A stretch of DNA of 64,000 bases, taken from assembly GCA_019241085.1 (NCBI GenBank), contig JAFAXH010000144.1, positions 1 to 64,000 on the forward strand, in the 5' to 3' direction. Each line of letters opens with the position of its first letter. Within the stretch, counting starts at the first letter, position 1. The position numbers and the translations under genes are program-made. The stretch comes from Verrucomicrobiota bacterium (lineage in GTDB: Bacteria > Verrucomicrobiota > Verrucomicrobiia > Chthoniobacterales > SZAS-18). The notes under the pieces are model-generated. The model was not told the DNA's origin and searched no databases. It worked only from the letters and a program-made list of their open reading frames with translations. This document shows positions 17,038 through 25,150 of this stretch, one piece after another.

Positions 17038-17520
17038 CTAGCTTTGCAGCTTGCGCACGAGGTCGCGCACGCGGTCCGTTCCGCTGATGTGGTAGAAGAT
17101 CACGTCGGCTTCGTCGGTGGCGGCGGAGGAAAATTCCACTTTGCCGATGCCCAACAGCCCGGCGAATCCCTCCTTCGACACGTTCATGCTGCGGATGTCC
17201 TGGATGCGGATTTCCTGCGTGTCTTTGACCCAGCGGCCGTATTCCATGATGACGCGATGGTTGGTCACCCAGTAGCGACGCTTGGCGCGCTGCCAGGCGA
17301 TGGCAACGATCACCAGCAGCAGGAGCAGGAGTGGCAGGGTAAAAATCCAGGGCAGCAAAGCGGGCGGCAGATTGTTGCGAAACAAATAAAGCAGAGTCCC
17401 GAGCGCGCCTGCCACGACGATGCCGACGAGCCATTGACCCAGAAAATACCAGTGCGAGACGCGACCCGACCAGAGCACTTGCTCCGGGGCGTGAGAGGAT
17501 GGTGCGGTGGCAGTGTCCAT
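17038..17520 (-). CDS. Membrane protein with bacterial PH domain (bPH2/YdbS-like)
   Basis: The 160-residue protein has two membrane segments at about residues 26-47 (FLGQWLVGIVVAGALGTLLY) and 55-75 (LLPWIFTLPLLLLLLVIVAI). A short bacterial PH domain with the usual RRYWVTNHRVIMEYG and QEIRIQDIRSMNVSKEG strands follows. These proteins are membrane-anchored adaptors of unknown biochemical role. The gene lies between the histidine kinase gene and trpC on the same strand, with 18 bp to the kinase gene stop, so it is probably in the GTPase-kinase transcription unit. Confidence 0.85.
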   Translation of the reverse strand: MDTATAPSSHAPEQVLWSGRVSHWYFLGQWLVGIVVAGALGTLLYLFRNNLPPALLPWIFTLPLLLLLLVIVAIAWQRAKRRYWVTNHRVIMEYGRWVKDTQEIRIQDIRSMNVSKEGFAGLLGIGKVEFSSAATDEADVIFYHISGTDRVRDLVRKLQS

Positions 17521-17538
17521 GCAGGAAGTCGCCGCAGC

Positions 17539-18651
17539 TCAGCGCACGCGTTTCAGCCGGAGCCAGAAGCTCGTCCCGCCGCCGGGGCGAGGTTCGTGGC
17601 CGATGCTGCCGCCCCATTGTTCCGTGGTAATCCGGCAAAAAAACAGTCCCAGACCCGCTTTGCCGCCGGAGCAATTGCCGCGCACGAATTTCTGGAAAAT
17701 CTGCGGCGCCACGTCGGGCGACACGCCGGGGCCTTCGTCCTCCACCGCGATCCGCACGAAATCTTCTTCCGCCTGAAATGAGACGCCGATGCTGCCCAGG
17801 CGGGGCGAAAAGCGCATCGCATTCTGCAAGAGATTATAAAAGATGCGCTCCAGCCGGCTTTTTTCCGCGATCACCCGCAGGGAGGCGACGCCGGGCGGAA
17901 GGCGGACCTCTCCGCGGATGTCGTGCATCGCCAGCGAGGGCTGGAGCGTCGCCAGCACTTCGCGGCCGCAGGCGATCGCGTCGGGCGCTTGCGCGGGGTC
18001 AGGCAGGGTCTTGTCGGCGGGACCAAATTCCTCCCGAAACGTGTCGAGCAAATTGTTGATGAGGTTGGCCTGTCGTTTCGCAGCCGCCAGACCCAGATCG
18101 ACCAGTTGTTTTCCCCGGCGGGAAAGGTTTTCTTGTTTGGCGATTTCGAGCGCGCCCATCATGCCTGTGAGCGGTCCCGACATGTCGTGGATAATGCAGT
18201 GCAACAGGATGTCCTTTTTGCTGATTTCGGAAAATAGACGCTCGTGTGCCAGCGACAGCTCGCGACCTTTTTGGAAGACCTTGTGCAGACGGTCGAAGCC
18301 GGTCGTGAGCCGCCGGATGAAGAGAAAATTCGAGTTGCCCCGGCGGTAGGCCACCGCTTCGAAGTTCATGTCAGCACCGTCGGGCGCGGTCTCGGTCCAG
18401 AAACCCGACACCATCTTGCCGTCCACGCCGCGCGCCCAAAATTCCTCGGCATCCTCCAGAAAATATTCCAGGAACGGAAAAATCGTCGCCGGTCGCAGTC
18501 GGCCGCCTTCGGGAGAAAATCCCGCCGGCGCGAAGGCCGCAAACCAGTCGGGGAAAAGCCCCGCCGCGGTGAAGTCGGCCGCACTCAGCCGCTCCAGCAC
18601 GAGGATGCTGCAGGCAGCCATCAATTCATCGTAGGGCGGACGTTTGCTCAT
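17539..18651 (-). CDS. Soluble sensor histidine kinase
   Basis: The 370-residue kinase has no membrane segment. Its N-terminal 140 residues form an uncharacterised, PAS-like sensor region (FPFLEYFLEDAEEFWARG, MNFEAVAYRR). A dimerisation helix follows with the H-box IIHDMSGPLTGMMGAL (phospho-acceptor His155) and then the catalytic domain with N-box RIFYNLLQNAMRFSPR, G1 VEDEGPGV and G2 GKAGLGLFFCRI. The ATG at 18651 overlaps the stop of the upstream Ras-like GTPase gene by 4 bp, which implies translational coupling. No response regulator gene is adjacent. The GTPase is the likely input or partner. Confidence 0.9.
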   Translation of the reverse strand: MSKRPPYDELMAACSILVLERLSAADFTAAGLFPDWFAAFAPAGFSPEGGRLRPATIFPFLEYFLEDAEEFWARGVDGKMVSGFWTETAPDGADMNFEAVAYRRGNSNFLFIRRLTTGFDRLHKVFQKGRELSLAHERLFSEISKKDILLHCIIHDMSGPLTGMMGALEIAKQENLSRRGKQLVDLGLAAAKRQANLINNLLDTFREEFGPADKTLPDPAQAPDAIACGREVLATLQPSLAMHDIRGEVRLPPGVASLRVIAEKSRLERIFYNLLQNAMRFSPRLGSIGVSFQAEEDFVRIAVEDEGPGVSPDVAPQIFQKFVRGNCSGGKAGLGLFFCRITTEQWGGSIGHEPRPGGGTSFWLRLKRVR

Positions 18652-19148
18652 GAGTGGTTCAGCATGGCTTCGGTGAGAATCTTGAACGCAGCTTCCACGG
18701 CGTCGCCGCTTTTCGCGCTCGTGTGAAACACCTTCCAGCCGAGCGCGGTCAGGCTTTGCAACTCCGTATCGGTCAACTCCCACTCGGCGGCAAGGTCGGC
18801 TTTGTTGATGAGCGCCAGAAAGGGCACGGAGCCGACTTTTTTTTCGGCGCGCTGCTGGATGTTCAGCGCGCGATCAAACGACGAGCGCCGGGTTCCATCG
18901 ATGACCAGCAGATAGCCGGACGCCCCGCGCAGGTAGGCGATATCGACGGCGCCAAATTCGTCCTCGCCAGCGAGATCCCAGATCGTGAGATTCACGGCCC
19001 GGTCTCCCATCGACAAGGTTTTCTTGTCAATCTTCACGCCGATCGTGGTGTGGTATTTTTCCGTGAAAACACTTTTCACGAAGCGCGCCACCAGGCTGGT
19101 CTTGCCGACCGCGTGACCTCCAAGCAGACAGATTTTTTTTTGAATCAT
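18648..19148 (-). CDS. Ras/Rab-like small GTPase
   Basis: The 166-residue protein is a complete small GTPase of the bacterial Ras-like group. G1 is GGHAVGKTSL (residues 10-19), G2 has Thr35 in TTIGVKI, G3 is DLAGEDEF (58-65), G4 is NKAD (115-118) and G5 is SAK (144-146). Glu62 takes the position of the Ras catalytic Gln. There is no C-terminal lipidation motif. Start at 19148 gives the usual few residues before the first beta strand; the frame is open further upstream. It overlaps the histidine kinase gene, and no Roadblock (MglB-like) activator is encoded nearby, which makes the pairing uncommon. Confidence 0.9.
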   Translation of the reverse strand: MIQKKICLLGGHAVGKTSLVARFVKSVFTEKYHTTIGVKIDKKTLSMGDRAVNLTIWDLAGEDEFGAVDIAYLRGASGYLLVIDGTRRSSFDRALNIQQRAEKKVGSVPFLALINKADLAAEWELTDTELQSLTALGWKVFHTSAKSGDAVEAAFKILTEAMLNHS

Positions 19149-19664
19149 GACAACAGCTTTGTTCCAGGAGCCGGCCGGGTTGAGCAGCAGGCGCGACGAT
19201 TCGCACCCATTTTCTGCAACCAAGCTCGCGGAAACCGGGAGACGCGCCTTTAGCAAAATTTCCGCGGCTCGCAATGGCGCTTCACCCGGCCTTGCAAGCA
19301 GCTAGCAAATAAATGTGTCTTGCAACAGTTCTTTCGTGGGATAGGCGACAGGATTTTAGGTGCGCGAGCACCCAGAGCAGATCGGGCGAGCCTTAAAATC
19401 TGAGGCTCCATTCAATAGACGCTGGCGGCGGAATTCCTTCAGAACAAGCCAGCAATTGATCCAATCCGTTGGGTCGAGCTTGCGACGGCGAAAATCCCTT
19501 GCCCTGATTTTCAAACCGCGCATAGTAACGCCCGTTCGCCCGGTGGTGGTAAAGCGAAGCCAAGGCGTGCCCTGACTTTCTCGAAACTGCTGGACGTATC
19601 TTGACGCGCCGCTGTGCGCGTTTCAGATTTGCCGGATCAAGGGAGAAAATTCAGCGCGGTTTTC
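19149..19664. other. Gene-poor region upstream of tRNA-Gly
   Basis: About 515 bp without a convincing gene; the open frames here lack support. It contains a weak inverted pair (GATTTTAGG near 19353 and CCTTAAAATC near 19391). A possible tRNA promoter is present: TTGACG at 19601-19606, a 17-bp spacer and CAGATT at 19624-19629, about 36 bp before the tRNA. Confidence 0.5.
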
Positions 19665-19736
19665 GCGGGTGTAGCTCAGTGGTAGAGCATCTCGTTGCCA
19701 ACGAGAATGTCGAGGGTTCGAGTCCCTTCACCCGCT
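19665..19736 (+). tRNA. tRNA-Gly (anticodon GCC)
   Basis: The 72-base gene folds into a standard cloverleaf. The acceptor stem is GCGGGTG with CACCCGC, the D arm GCTC-AGTGGTA-GAGC, the anticodon arm TCTCG-TTGCCAA-CGAGA (anticodon GCC), and the T arm GAGGG-TTCGAGT-CCCTT. CCA is not encoded. Confidence 0.97.
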
Positions 19737-19813
19737 CGCTCGCTTTCCTGCCTGCGCGCGTCTCGTGCGGGCCGGTTTTTCCCTCGAAGCAGCGGGAAAA
19801 ATCCCAAGCGCAT

Positions 19814-22171
19814 TCAGAACGTCAGCCGCAGGCCGCCGAGGAGGCTGCGGCCGGGCAGGGGCAGCACGTCTTTGAGAAAGCTTTGGTGGTTGCGCGCTTG
19901 CTCGTCGAGTAGGTTACTGCCGCGGAGAAATACCTCTGCCGTGACCGGCGAGGATGATGCCGTGAGGCCGAATGGTGGGAGTTGCAATTGGTAGCTGGCG
20001 GTGGCGTTGAGAAAGGTGTAACCCGGCATCGCGGTCTCGAAGGGCGCGATGCGGTATTGATGATTCACTCGCACGCCTTCGATTTTGGCGCTGAAATTTC
20101 CGCTGACGTAGCCCAGGCCCGCGCCAAAGCGTAACGGCGTGATCCGAGGCAGGCTCTCACCAGTGTCACGATCCTCGGCGTGGACATAGTCGGCTTTGAG
20201 TTCCAGATAAAGATCGCGCGGATTGCGGATCATTTCGCTGTCCTGGCGGGCGACGACGGCCTTCACGCTTTTCGAGTCCGGCGGCGCGATGGGGCGCGAG
20301 ACGCTGGCGGGCAGGAGGTGAAAATCCACGAGCGCCTCGCCGCCGTAGAAGTCGGCGTTCTTTGCGGTGTAGCGAAAGACTTGCAACTCGTCGATCACAT
20401 CGTCCGTTGGCGTGAAGTCGATGAAATCGTAGAAGCGATTGTAAAATCCCGAGAGCGCGCCAGTGACAAAGCCCGCCCGCCGTCGAATGGAAACATCAAG
20501 ACCGAGCTGCTTTTCCTGGCCGAGATTCGGATCTCCGATGAGGTATTGGAACGTCGCATCGTGCGGGCCGCGCGCGAAGAGTTCCTCGGCCGTGGGCGCG
20601 CGTTCGGCGTAGGAGAGCGTCAGCGCCAGCGCGGTGTCTTTGGCAAATTCATAGACCACGCCGGCGGCGGCCGAGAGCGGGAGGAACGCGCGCTGGCCGC
20701 GGTCACCCGGCTGGAGGCTCGTCCGCAGCGGATCGGTCGAGTCGATGGAAACATGGCAGTATTCCACGCGTCCACCTAACTGCACGCGCAGCGATGGCCG
20801 GAACGCGCTGGCGTCGCCGCCCGCGACGGCGCCTTTGCCGTCCGTGCCCGTGGGACGCGGCGGCGCGGAAAGGTCGCCGTCGCCACCGAGCAGTTTGATT
20901 TCTTCAAAAAAGAATCCAGCCGGCTGCACGGTGTCACTCGGTTGGAGAAAGGCGTCGGCGCCGAGCACGCTGAGGTGCTTGTAAAAAACCTGCGCGCCGA
21001 CGGAGCCTTCCAACGCGCCCAGAGGTTGCTGCACGAGTTCGAGGCGCGAGTCGAGGCCGTTGGTTTTGAACGTCGAGCCGACCTCGTTGCCGTCGATCTC
21101 CAGGTGTTTGTAATCGGTGTAGCTGAGCTTGAAGTTCGCCACGCGGAACAGCGGCCAGGGATCGACGAGCGACGCGCGGAACTCGCCGCGGCGCTTGGTG
21201 ACATCGAGCCGCACGGGCACGGGCGCCGCCGCCGTGCCCTGGTCCGCCGGCGCGACGACCGCGCCCGGATCGACCGGCACGCCGTAAACGCTCAGGAATT
21301 GATTGAAGCTCGCGCCGACGTAGCCCTTGTCCGAAACGTAGGAAAGTCCCGCGCCGAAGTCTTTGGTTTGCACGTAAGTATTCGGCACGTAGCCCACCGT
21401 GTCGCCGCCGAAACCGTTGTCGCGCGCCCGCGCTTCGGGCGAAAGATCGCGCCGCGAGCGCTCGCTCAGCGCATGGTCGGGAATTTTTAAATCATTGGTA
21501 AAAAACCGCGTGCCATCGACGTGCAAAACCCAGTGATTTGTCAGCGCGAGGTCCAACGTAAATGCGCCGCTGCGCTCCAAATCCACGCTGCCCATGCGCC
21601 CGACGAGTTCCCCGCCAAAGCGACCGTTGGCCGGCAGCGCCGTCGGAATGCGGTTGTCGATCACGTTGACCACGCCGCCAATCGCGCCGGAGCCGTAGAG
21701 CACCGTGGCCGCGCCGCGCACGACTTCGACCGAGGTGACGATGAGCGGCGCGACGCTCGGCGCGTGATCGGGCGAGAGGTTTGAGACATCGAAGACTTCC
21801 GTGCCGTTGTTGAGCACGCGCACGCGGTTGTCCTGCTGGCCGCGGATGATGGGCCGGCTGGCGCCCGCGGTGAAGCCGCTGCTGGCGATGCCCGGCTCGC
21901 CGTCGAGCGTGTCGCCGAGCGTGACGGCGCGCTTTTCACGCAAGTCGAGGCCGCTCAGGTCGCTGACCGGTTGCGCCAGATCGAAGGCGCCGCGGTCGAG
22001 CGGGCTGCCGGTGACGACGACGCGATCCGGCGACGCCGCGGGGCTGGCAGCGGCGGACGCTGGAGGCGGGTTGGAATTGTCGGTTTCTTGGGCGCGCAAC
22101 GCGCCGGGCAGGGCGCAGGCGGCGAGCGTGAGCAGCCACGGAGCTGGGCGGCGGGAGACGGGGAATTTCAT
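19814..22171 (-). CDS. TonB-dependent outer membrane receptor, likely zinc uptake
   Basis: The 785-residue precursor has a signal peptide (APWLLTLAACALPGALRAQ) and a plug domain with RVVVTGSPLDRG, RPIIRGQQDNRVRVLNNG and VEVVRGAATVLYGSGAIGG. A long beta-barrel ending in LLGGLRLTF follows. These are hallmarks of TonB-dependent receptors. The substrate is inferred from regulation: the region upstream of its start carries four copies of the same palindrome that is found in front of znuA and zur, so it is probably the outer membrane zinc receptor (ZnuD-like role). The start at 22171 places the signal peptide correctly; an upstream in-frame ATG at 22231 lies inside the operators. Confidence 0.9.
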   Translation of the reverse strand: MKFPVSRRPAPWLLTLAACALPGALRAQETDNSNPPPASAAASPAASPDRVVVTGSPLDRGAFDLAQPVSDLSGLDLREKRAVTLGDTLDGEPGIASSGFTAGASRPIIRGQQDNRVRVLNNGTEVFDVSNLSPDHAPSVAPLIVTSVEVVRGAATVLYGSGAIGGVVNVIDNRIPTALPANGRFGGELVGRMGSVDLERSGAFTLDLALTNHWVLHVDGTRFFTNDLKIPDHALSERSRRDLSPEARARDNGFGGDTVGYVPNTYVQTKDFGAGLSYVSDKGYVGASFNQFLSVYGVPVDPGAVVAPADQGTAAAPVPVRLDVTKRRGEFRASLVDPWPLFRVANFKLSYTDYKHLEIDGNEVGSTFKTNGLDSRLELVQQPLGALEGSVGAQVFYKHLSVLGADAFLQPSDTVQPAGFFFEEIKLLGGDGDLSAPPRPTGTDGKGAVAGGDASAFRPSLRVQLGGRVEYCHVSIDSTDPLRTSLQPGDRGQRAFLPLSAAAGVVYEFAKDTALALTLSYAERAPTAEELFARGPHDATFQYLIGDPNLGQEKQLGLDVSIRRRAGFVTGALSGFYNRFYDFIDFTPTDDVIDELQVFRYTAKNADFYGGEALVDFHLLPASVSRPIAPPDSKSVKAVVARQDSEMIRNPRDLYLELKADYVHAEDRDTGESLPRITPLRFGAGLGYVSGNFSAKIEGVRVNHQYRIAPFETAMPGYTFLNATASYQLQLPPFGLTASSSPVTAEVFLRGSNLLDEQARNHQSFLKDVLPLPGRSLLGGLRLTF

Positions 22172-22192
22172 GGGCGGGCGGCGGTTGGATTG

Positions 22193-22231
22193 ATGCAAGT
22201 AATTTGCATTTGAATTGCAAGTTATTTGCAT
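22193..22231. promoter_or_regulatory. Two tandem Zur-type operators before the TonB receptor gene
   Basis: ATGCAAGTAATTTGCAT (22193-22209) and TTGCAAGTTATTTGCAT (22215-22231) are near-perfect 17-bp palindromes with starts 22 bp apart, about two helical turns, allowing side-by-side dimers. The same sequence recurs in front of znuA/zur. Assignment to Zur is inferred from the genes controlled. Confidence 0.8.
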
Positions 22232-22245
22232 TTTTAGTAGTGTTA

Positions 22246-22262
22246 ATGCAAGTTATTTTCAA
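22246..22262. promoter_or_regulatory. Zur-type operator (weaker)
   Basis: ATGCAAGTTATTTTCAA matches the palindrome with one arm degenerate. It is the third site between the divergent TonB receptor and HMA genes. Confidence 0.6.
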
Positions 22263-22294
22263 TAAGAAAATTTCCGTCCGGCCCAAGGCATTGC

Positions 22295-22311
22295 TTGCAA
22301 GTTACTTGCAA
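22295..22311. promoter_or_regulatory. Zur-type operator (perfect arms)
   Basis: TTGCAAGTTACTTGCAA has perfect 8-bp arms around a central base. It lies about 105 bp upstream of the HMA protein gene and could control that gene in the plus direction. Confidence 0.75.
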
Positions 22312-22416
22312 TAGCCGGACCGCCCCTCGCGGGCCGCGGCGTTTTTTTCCGGTGCAAATCGGGCGGCTTATGTCACAATCCCGCGCTGCGCCGTTCCCGG
22401 TTTGGCCATTTGACCC

Positions 22417-22719
22417 ATGCGAAATCAATTCGCCCGCCTGCTGCCGCTGCTGTTGTTTCTCCTAGCCGCCGCGCCGTGCTCGCACGCCGGCGGAGACAAG
22501 GGGACGCAGGCGGTTTTCCGGCTGGAGCCGGAGATTGATTGCCCGGCTTGCGAAGACCGCATTCACGAACTGCTGGCCCGCACGCGCGGCGTGCAAAAGG
22601 TGGACATCGACGTGATCGCCAACCGCATCGTCGTGCGTTTCGACGCTGGCCAATGCACCGCCGGCGCGTTGATCGGCCGCATCGCCGCCACGGGCTACCA
22701 GGCGAAGCAAATCAAGTAG
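22417..22719 (+). CDS. Exported heavy-metal-associated (HMA) domain protein
   Basis: The 100-residue precursor has a signal peptide (LLPLLLFLLAAAPCSHAGG) and a single HMA domain with the metal-binding loop DCPACEDRIHELL (CxxC) followed by VQKVDIDVIANRIVVRFD. It resembles periplasmic MerP or copper-chaperone folds. It is divergent from the TonB receptor gene across a region with four Zur-type palindromes and convergent with znuB. A role as a periplasmic zinc carrier between receptor and ZnuA is a reasonable inference, since HMA proteins more commonly handle Cu, Hg or Cd. Confidence 0.85.
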   Translation: MRNQFARLLPLLLFLLAAAPCSHAGGDKGTQAVFRLEPEIDCPACEDRIHELLARTRGVQKVDIDVIANRIVVRFDAGQCTAGALIGRIAATGYQAKQIK

Positions 22720-22728
22720 CAGCGGACC

Positions 22729-23658
22729 TCAATCCCCGGTCGATTGCGGCGCGAGGGGAGCGTCCGCGCGGGTCTTCTTTTCCCAGCGCGCCAGCGACTC
22801 GCCGTGCAGATGGCGCGGGCGCAGGTAGCGCGCGAGCACGCCGTAGCGCGGGCCGCAAATCAGCGCCGCAAGGAAGCCCGCGCCGAGCACCAGAACGATG
22901 GCCGGCCCGCTCGGAATGTTCGTCCAATACGAGAGCAGCAATCCAATCGACGCGCCCGCCGCGCCGAGCACGCCGCCGCCCCACATCATCAGCGAATACG
23001 AATCGCTCAGCAGATAAATCGTCGCCGCCGGCAGCACGAGCAGCCCGATGGAAAGCACGACGCCAACGGCCTGCAGGCTGGCGATCATCGCCAGAATCAT
23101 GAGCGTGATGAGCAGATAATTCAGCCGCGCCACCGGCACGCCGACGCTCATCGCCACACTTGGCTCGAAGAGCGCCAGCAACAACGGCCGCTGCTGGCTG
23201 ACGAGGCAGACGCTGGCCAGAAAGCCGACGAGGTAAATGATCCAGAGATCGGTGTTGGAAATGCCGAGGATGTTGCCGAAAAGGAAATGGTTCAAATCCA
23301 CCGGCACGCGCGCGTATTTCAGCAGGATGACGCCCAGCGCAAACGACACCGTGTAGAGCGCGCCGATGGCCGTTTCATCCTTCAGGCGCGAGGTGCGCGC
23401 CACAAGCTGCCCGCCCACGCCGACGAGCAGCGCGGCGATCACCGCGCCGCTGAATAAGCCGAGCGGCGCGAGGCCGAAAAAAATCGCACCGACCGCGAGT
23501 CCCGGCAGCAGCGAGTGCGACAACGCGTCGGCTAAGAGCGCCAGGCGCCGCAACACGATGAAGGCGCTGAGAAAGCCATTCGTGAAGCCGACGAGCACGC
23601 AGCCGAGCAGGGCGCGTTGCATGAATTCGTAGTGCAGCGGTTCGGTGAGCCAAAGCAT
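22729..23658 (-). CDS. znuB: Zinc/manganese ABC transporter permease (ABC-3 family)
   Basis: The 309-residue protein is a polytopic permease of the ZnuB/MntB family with about eight hydrophobic segments. It contains the conserved stretches LLADALSHSLLPGLAVG, HFLFGNILGIS, SLQAVGVVLSIGLLVLPAATIYLL and GAAGASIGLLLSYW. The hydrophilic C-terminal tail of about 40 residues has two His (RPRHLHGES). It is encoded in the same direction as znuC and znuA but separated from znuC by a 156-bp palindromic repeat. Confidence 0.93.
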   Translation of the reverse strand: MLWLTEPLHYEFMQRALLGCVLVGFTNGFLSAFIVLRRLALLADALSHSLLPGLAVGAIFFGLAPLGLFSGAVIAALLVGVGGQLVARTSRLKDETAIGALYTVSFALGVILLKYARVPVDLNHFLFGNILGISNTDLWIIYLVGFLASVCLVSQQRPLLLALFEPSVAMSVGVPVARLNYLLITLMILAMIASLQAVGVVLSIGLLVLPAATIYLLSDSYSLMMWGGGVLGAAGASIGLLLSYWTNIPSGPAIVLVLGAGFLAALICGPRYGVLARYLRPRHLHGESLARWEKKTRADAPLAPQSTGD

Positions 23659-23666
23659 AAATGGAG

Positions 23667-23822
23667 AAAAGCTCTAAGCCCCAAGCTCGAAGTTCTAAAC
23701 AAGATCAAAGTTCCAAACTTTAAGTTCAAAATTCGAGCACGAGGTTGTCGCCAATTTCGGTTTTTTTGAGCTTTTGGTTTGAAGCTTGTTTAGAGCTTCG
23801 AGCTTGGGGCTTAGAACTTTTT
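23667..23822. repeat. Palindromic repeat (AAGCTCGAAG family) between znuC and znuB
   Basis: The left arm 23667-23702 and right arm 23786-23822 form a long imperfect inverted repeat built from CCCCAAGCTCGAAG and its complement. It occupies nearly the whole gap between the two transporter genes and is AT-richer than its surroundings. Confidence 0.85.
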
Positions 23823-23824
23823 TT

Positions 23825-24604
23825 CTAGCCGGTGAAAACATGCGTGGAAAAAGTTTCCGCAATCCGCTCGGGCGTGAAGACTTCGGCAACGTCGCCAAAG
23901 GCCACCAATTCGCCGTTGAGAAAGATGACTTGATCGAACAAGTCGGGCACCGTTTTCAAATCGTGATGGCTGACGATGACGAGCTTGCCCTCCTCCGCGC
24001 TGAGCCGGCGCAGCAACTCGCCGAGATGCGTCTGCGCGTTGCGATCCAGGCCGGTGAACGGTTCGTCCAAAAGATAAATGTGCGCGTGCTGCGCCCACGC
24101 GCGGGCGAGAAACGCGCGCTGCTGCTGGCCGCCGCTCAACGCGCTGATCTGCCGGTCGGCGAGGTCTTGCAAGTGTGTCGCAGCCAGCGCTTCCTGCACG
24201 ATGCGGCGATCCTCCCGTTTGAAGCGGCCCCAGTTGCCGAGCGCTGGAAACCGGCCCATTTCCACCAATCCGCGCACAGTCAAAGGGAAGTCCCAATCCA
24301 CCACGCTGCGCTGCGGCAGATAGGCAATGCAACGCTCGCTGCCGCCGCGGCGCGACGGCTCTTGATGGCGGTGCGTGTGGTGCCGCGCGTGCGTGTGCTC
24401 GTGGCCCTCGAAGACGACCGTGCCGGTTTCAAACGGCAGCAGGCCGGCGAGCGATTTGAGAAAGGTCGTCTTGCCGGCGCCGTTGGGACCGAGCAGCGCG
24501 ACGCATTTGCCGCAGCGCAATTCGAGATCGATGTGATGCAGCGCCGGCACGCGCTGGTAGCTGACGGTGAGGTCTTTGATGGATAGTCGGTGGGACGACG
24601 ACAT
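23825..24604 (-). CDS. znuC: Zinc ABC transporter ATP-binding protein with His-rich loop
   Basis: The 259-residue ATPase has Walker A GPNGAGKTT (residues 39-47), the Q-loop AYLPQRSVVDWDFPLTV, the signature ALSGGQQQRAFLARA, Walker B IYLLDEPFTGLD and the H-loop VSHHDL, all typical of ZnuC/MntB-type proteins. Residues 68-80 contain seven His in thirteen positions (GHEHTHARHHTHRHQ), located between Walker A and the Q-loop. This loop is not needed for ATPase folding and could sense or bind zinc in the cytoplasm. The gene follows znuA and a small membrane-anchored protein gene. Confidence 0.94.
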   Translation of the reverse strand: MSSSHRLSIKDLTVSYQRVPALHHIDLELRCGKCVALLGPNGAGKTTFLKSLAGLLPFETGTVVFEGHEHTHARHHTHRHQEPSRRGGSERCIAYLPQRSVVDWDFPLTVRGLVEMGRFPALGNWGRFKREDRRIVQEALAATHLQDLADRQISALSGGQQQRAFLARAWAQHAHIYLLDEPFTGLDRNAQTHLGELLRRLSAEEGKLVIVSHHDLKTVPDLFDQVIFLNGELVAFGDVAEVFTPERIAETFSTHVFTG

Positions 24605-24640
24605 GGGAGAAATTTTTTGGCGGCGGCAATTTTCTTTCGG

Positions 24641-25108
24641 CTACGGCGACGGCGATTCGCCGGGCGAGGCGGGCACGGTCAAAATTTCGGCCATCGCGCC
24701 GCGCGCCCAGAAAGTTTTCTCAACCGTCTGGCCGGTCGGGAAACTCACGCGAATCCGCGCCGCCGTTTGCTCCGCGTCGTCCGGCCAATGCGCCTCGAAT
24801 GTGAGGTCCACGCCTTCTTTCGGCAAGTGCGCGTGCCATGTCGCGCGCGCGGTGGTTTCACCGCTGACATCGCCGCTCTGCAAAATTGTCTGGCCGGGTT
24901 CCTTGAGTTGAAAACTGGTCGGCGGCGGTCCGGCGAAGGTGACTTCGACTTCGAGAGAAATGGTCGTCGGCGCGGGCGTGGATTCCGCGGCAACGGGCGT
25001 TGCCGCCGCGGCGATGGGCGCGGGATGGGTCAGACGCCAGACCGGCACGCTCAGGGCCGCGAAAATGAGCACGACGAACAAGAGCCGCAACCAGGGTTGA
25101 CCGCGCAT
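24641..25108 (-). CDS. Membrane-anchored hypothetical protein in the znu operon
   Basis: This 155-residue protein has one N-terminal membrane segment (LRLLFVVLIFAALSVPVW), a Pro/Ala/Thr linker and a periplasmic beta-rich domain (ISLEVEVTFAGPPPTSFQLK, ARIRVSFPTGQTVEKTFWA). No family is recognised. Its place between znuA and znuC, with 42 and 36 bp gaps, implies a role in zinc import or the periplasmic side of the transporter. It has no His- or Cys-rich metal site, so a structural or assembly role is as likely as metal binding. Confidence 0.75.
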   Translation of the reverse strand: MRGQPWLRLLFVVLIFAALSVPVWRLTHPAPIAAAATPVAAESTPAPTTISLEVEVTFAGPPPTSFQLKEPGQTILQSGDVSGETTARATWHAHLPKEGVDLTFEAHWPDDAEQTAARIRVSFPTGQTVEKTFWARGAMAEILTVPASPGESPSP

Positions 25109-25150
25109 GAGTCGAACAAGAGAATCCGCCGCGCAGCCCGTGTCCAGCGG

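Noticed and set aside
19770-19805. TTTTTCCC...GGGAAAAA hairpin after tRNA-Gly as terminator
   Set aside because: The stem is AT/GC mixed, but no T-tract follows it on either strand in the right position, so it is not called as a terminator.
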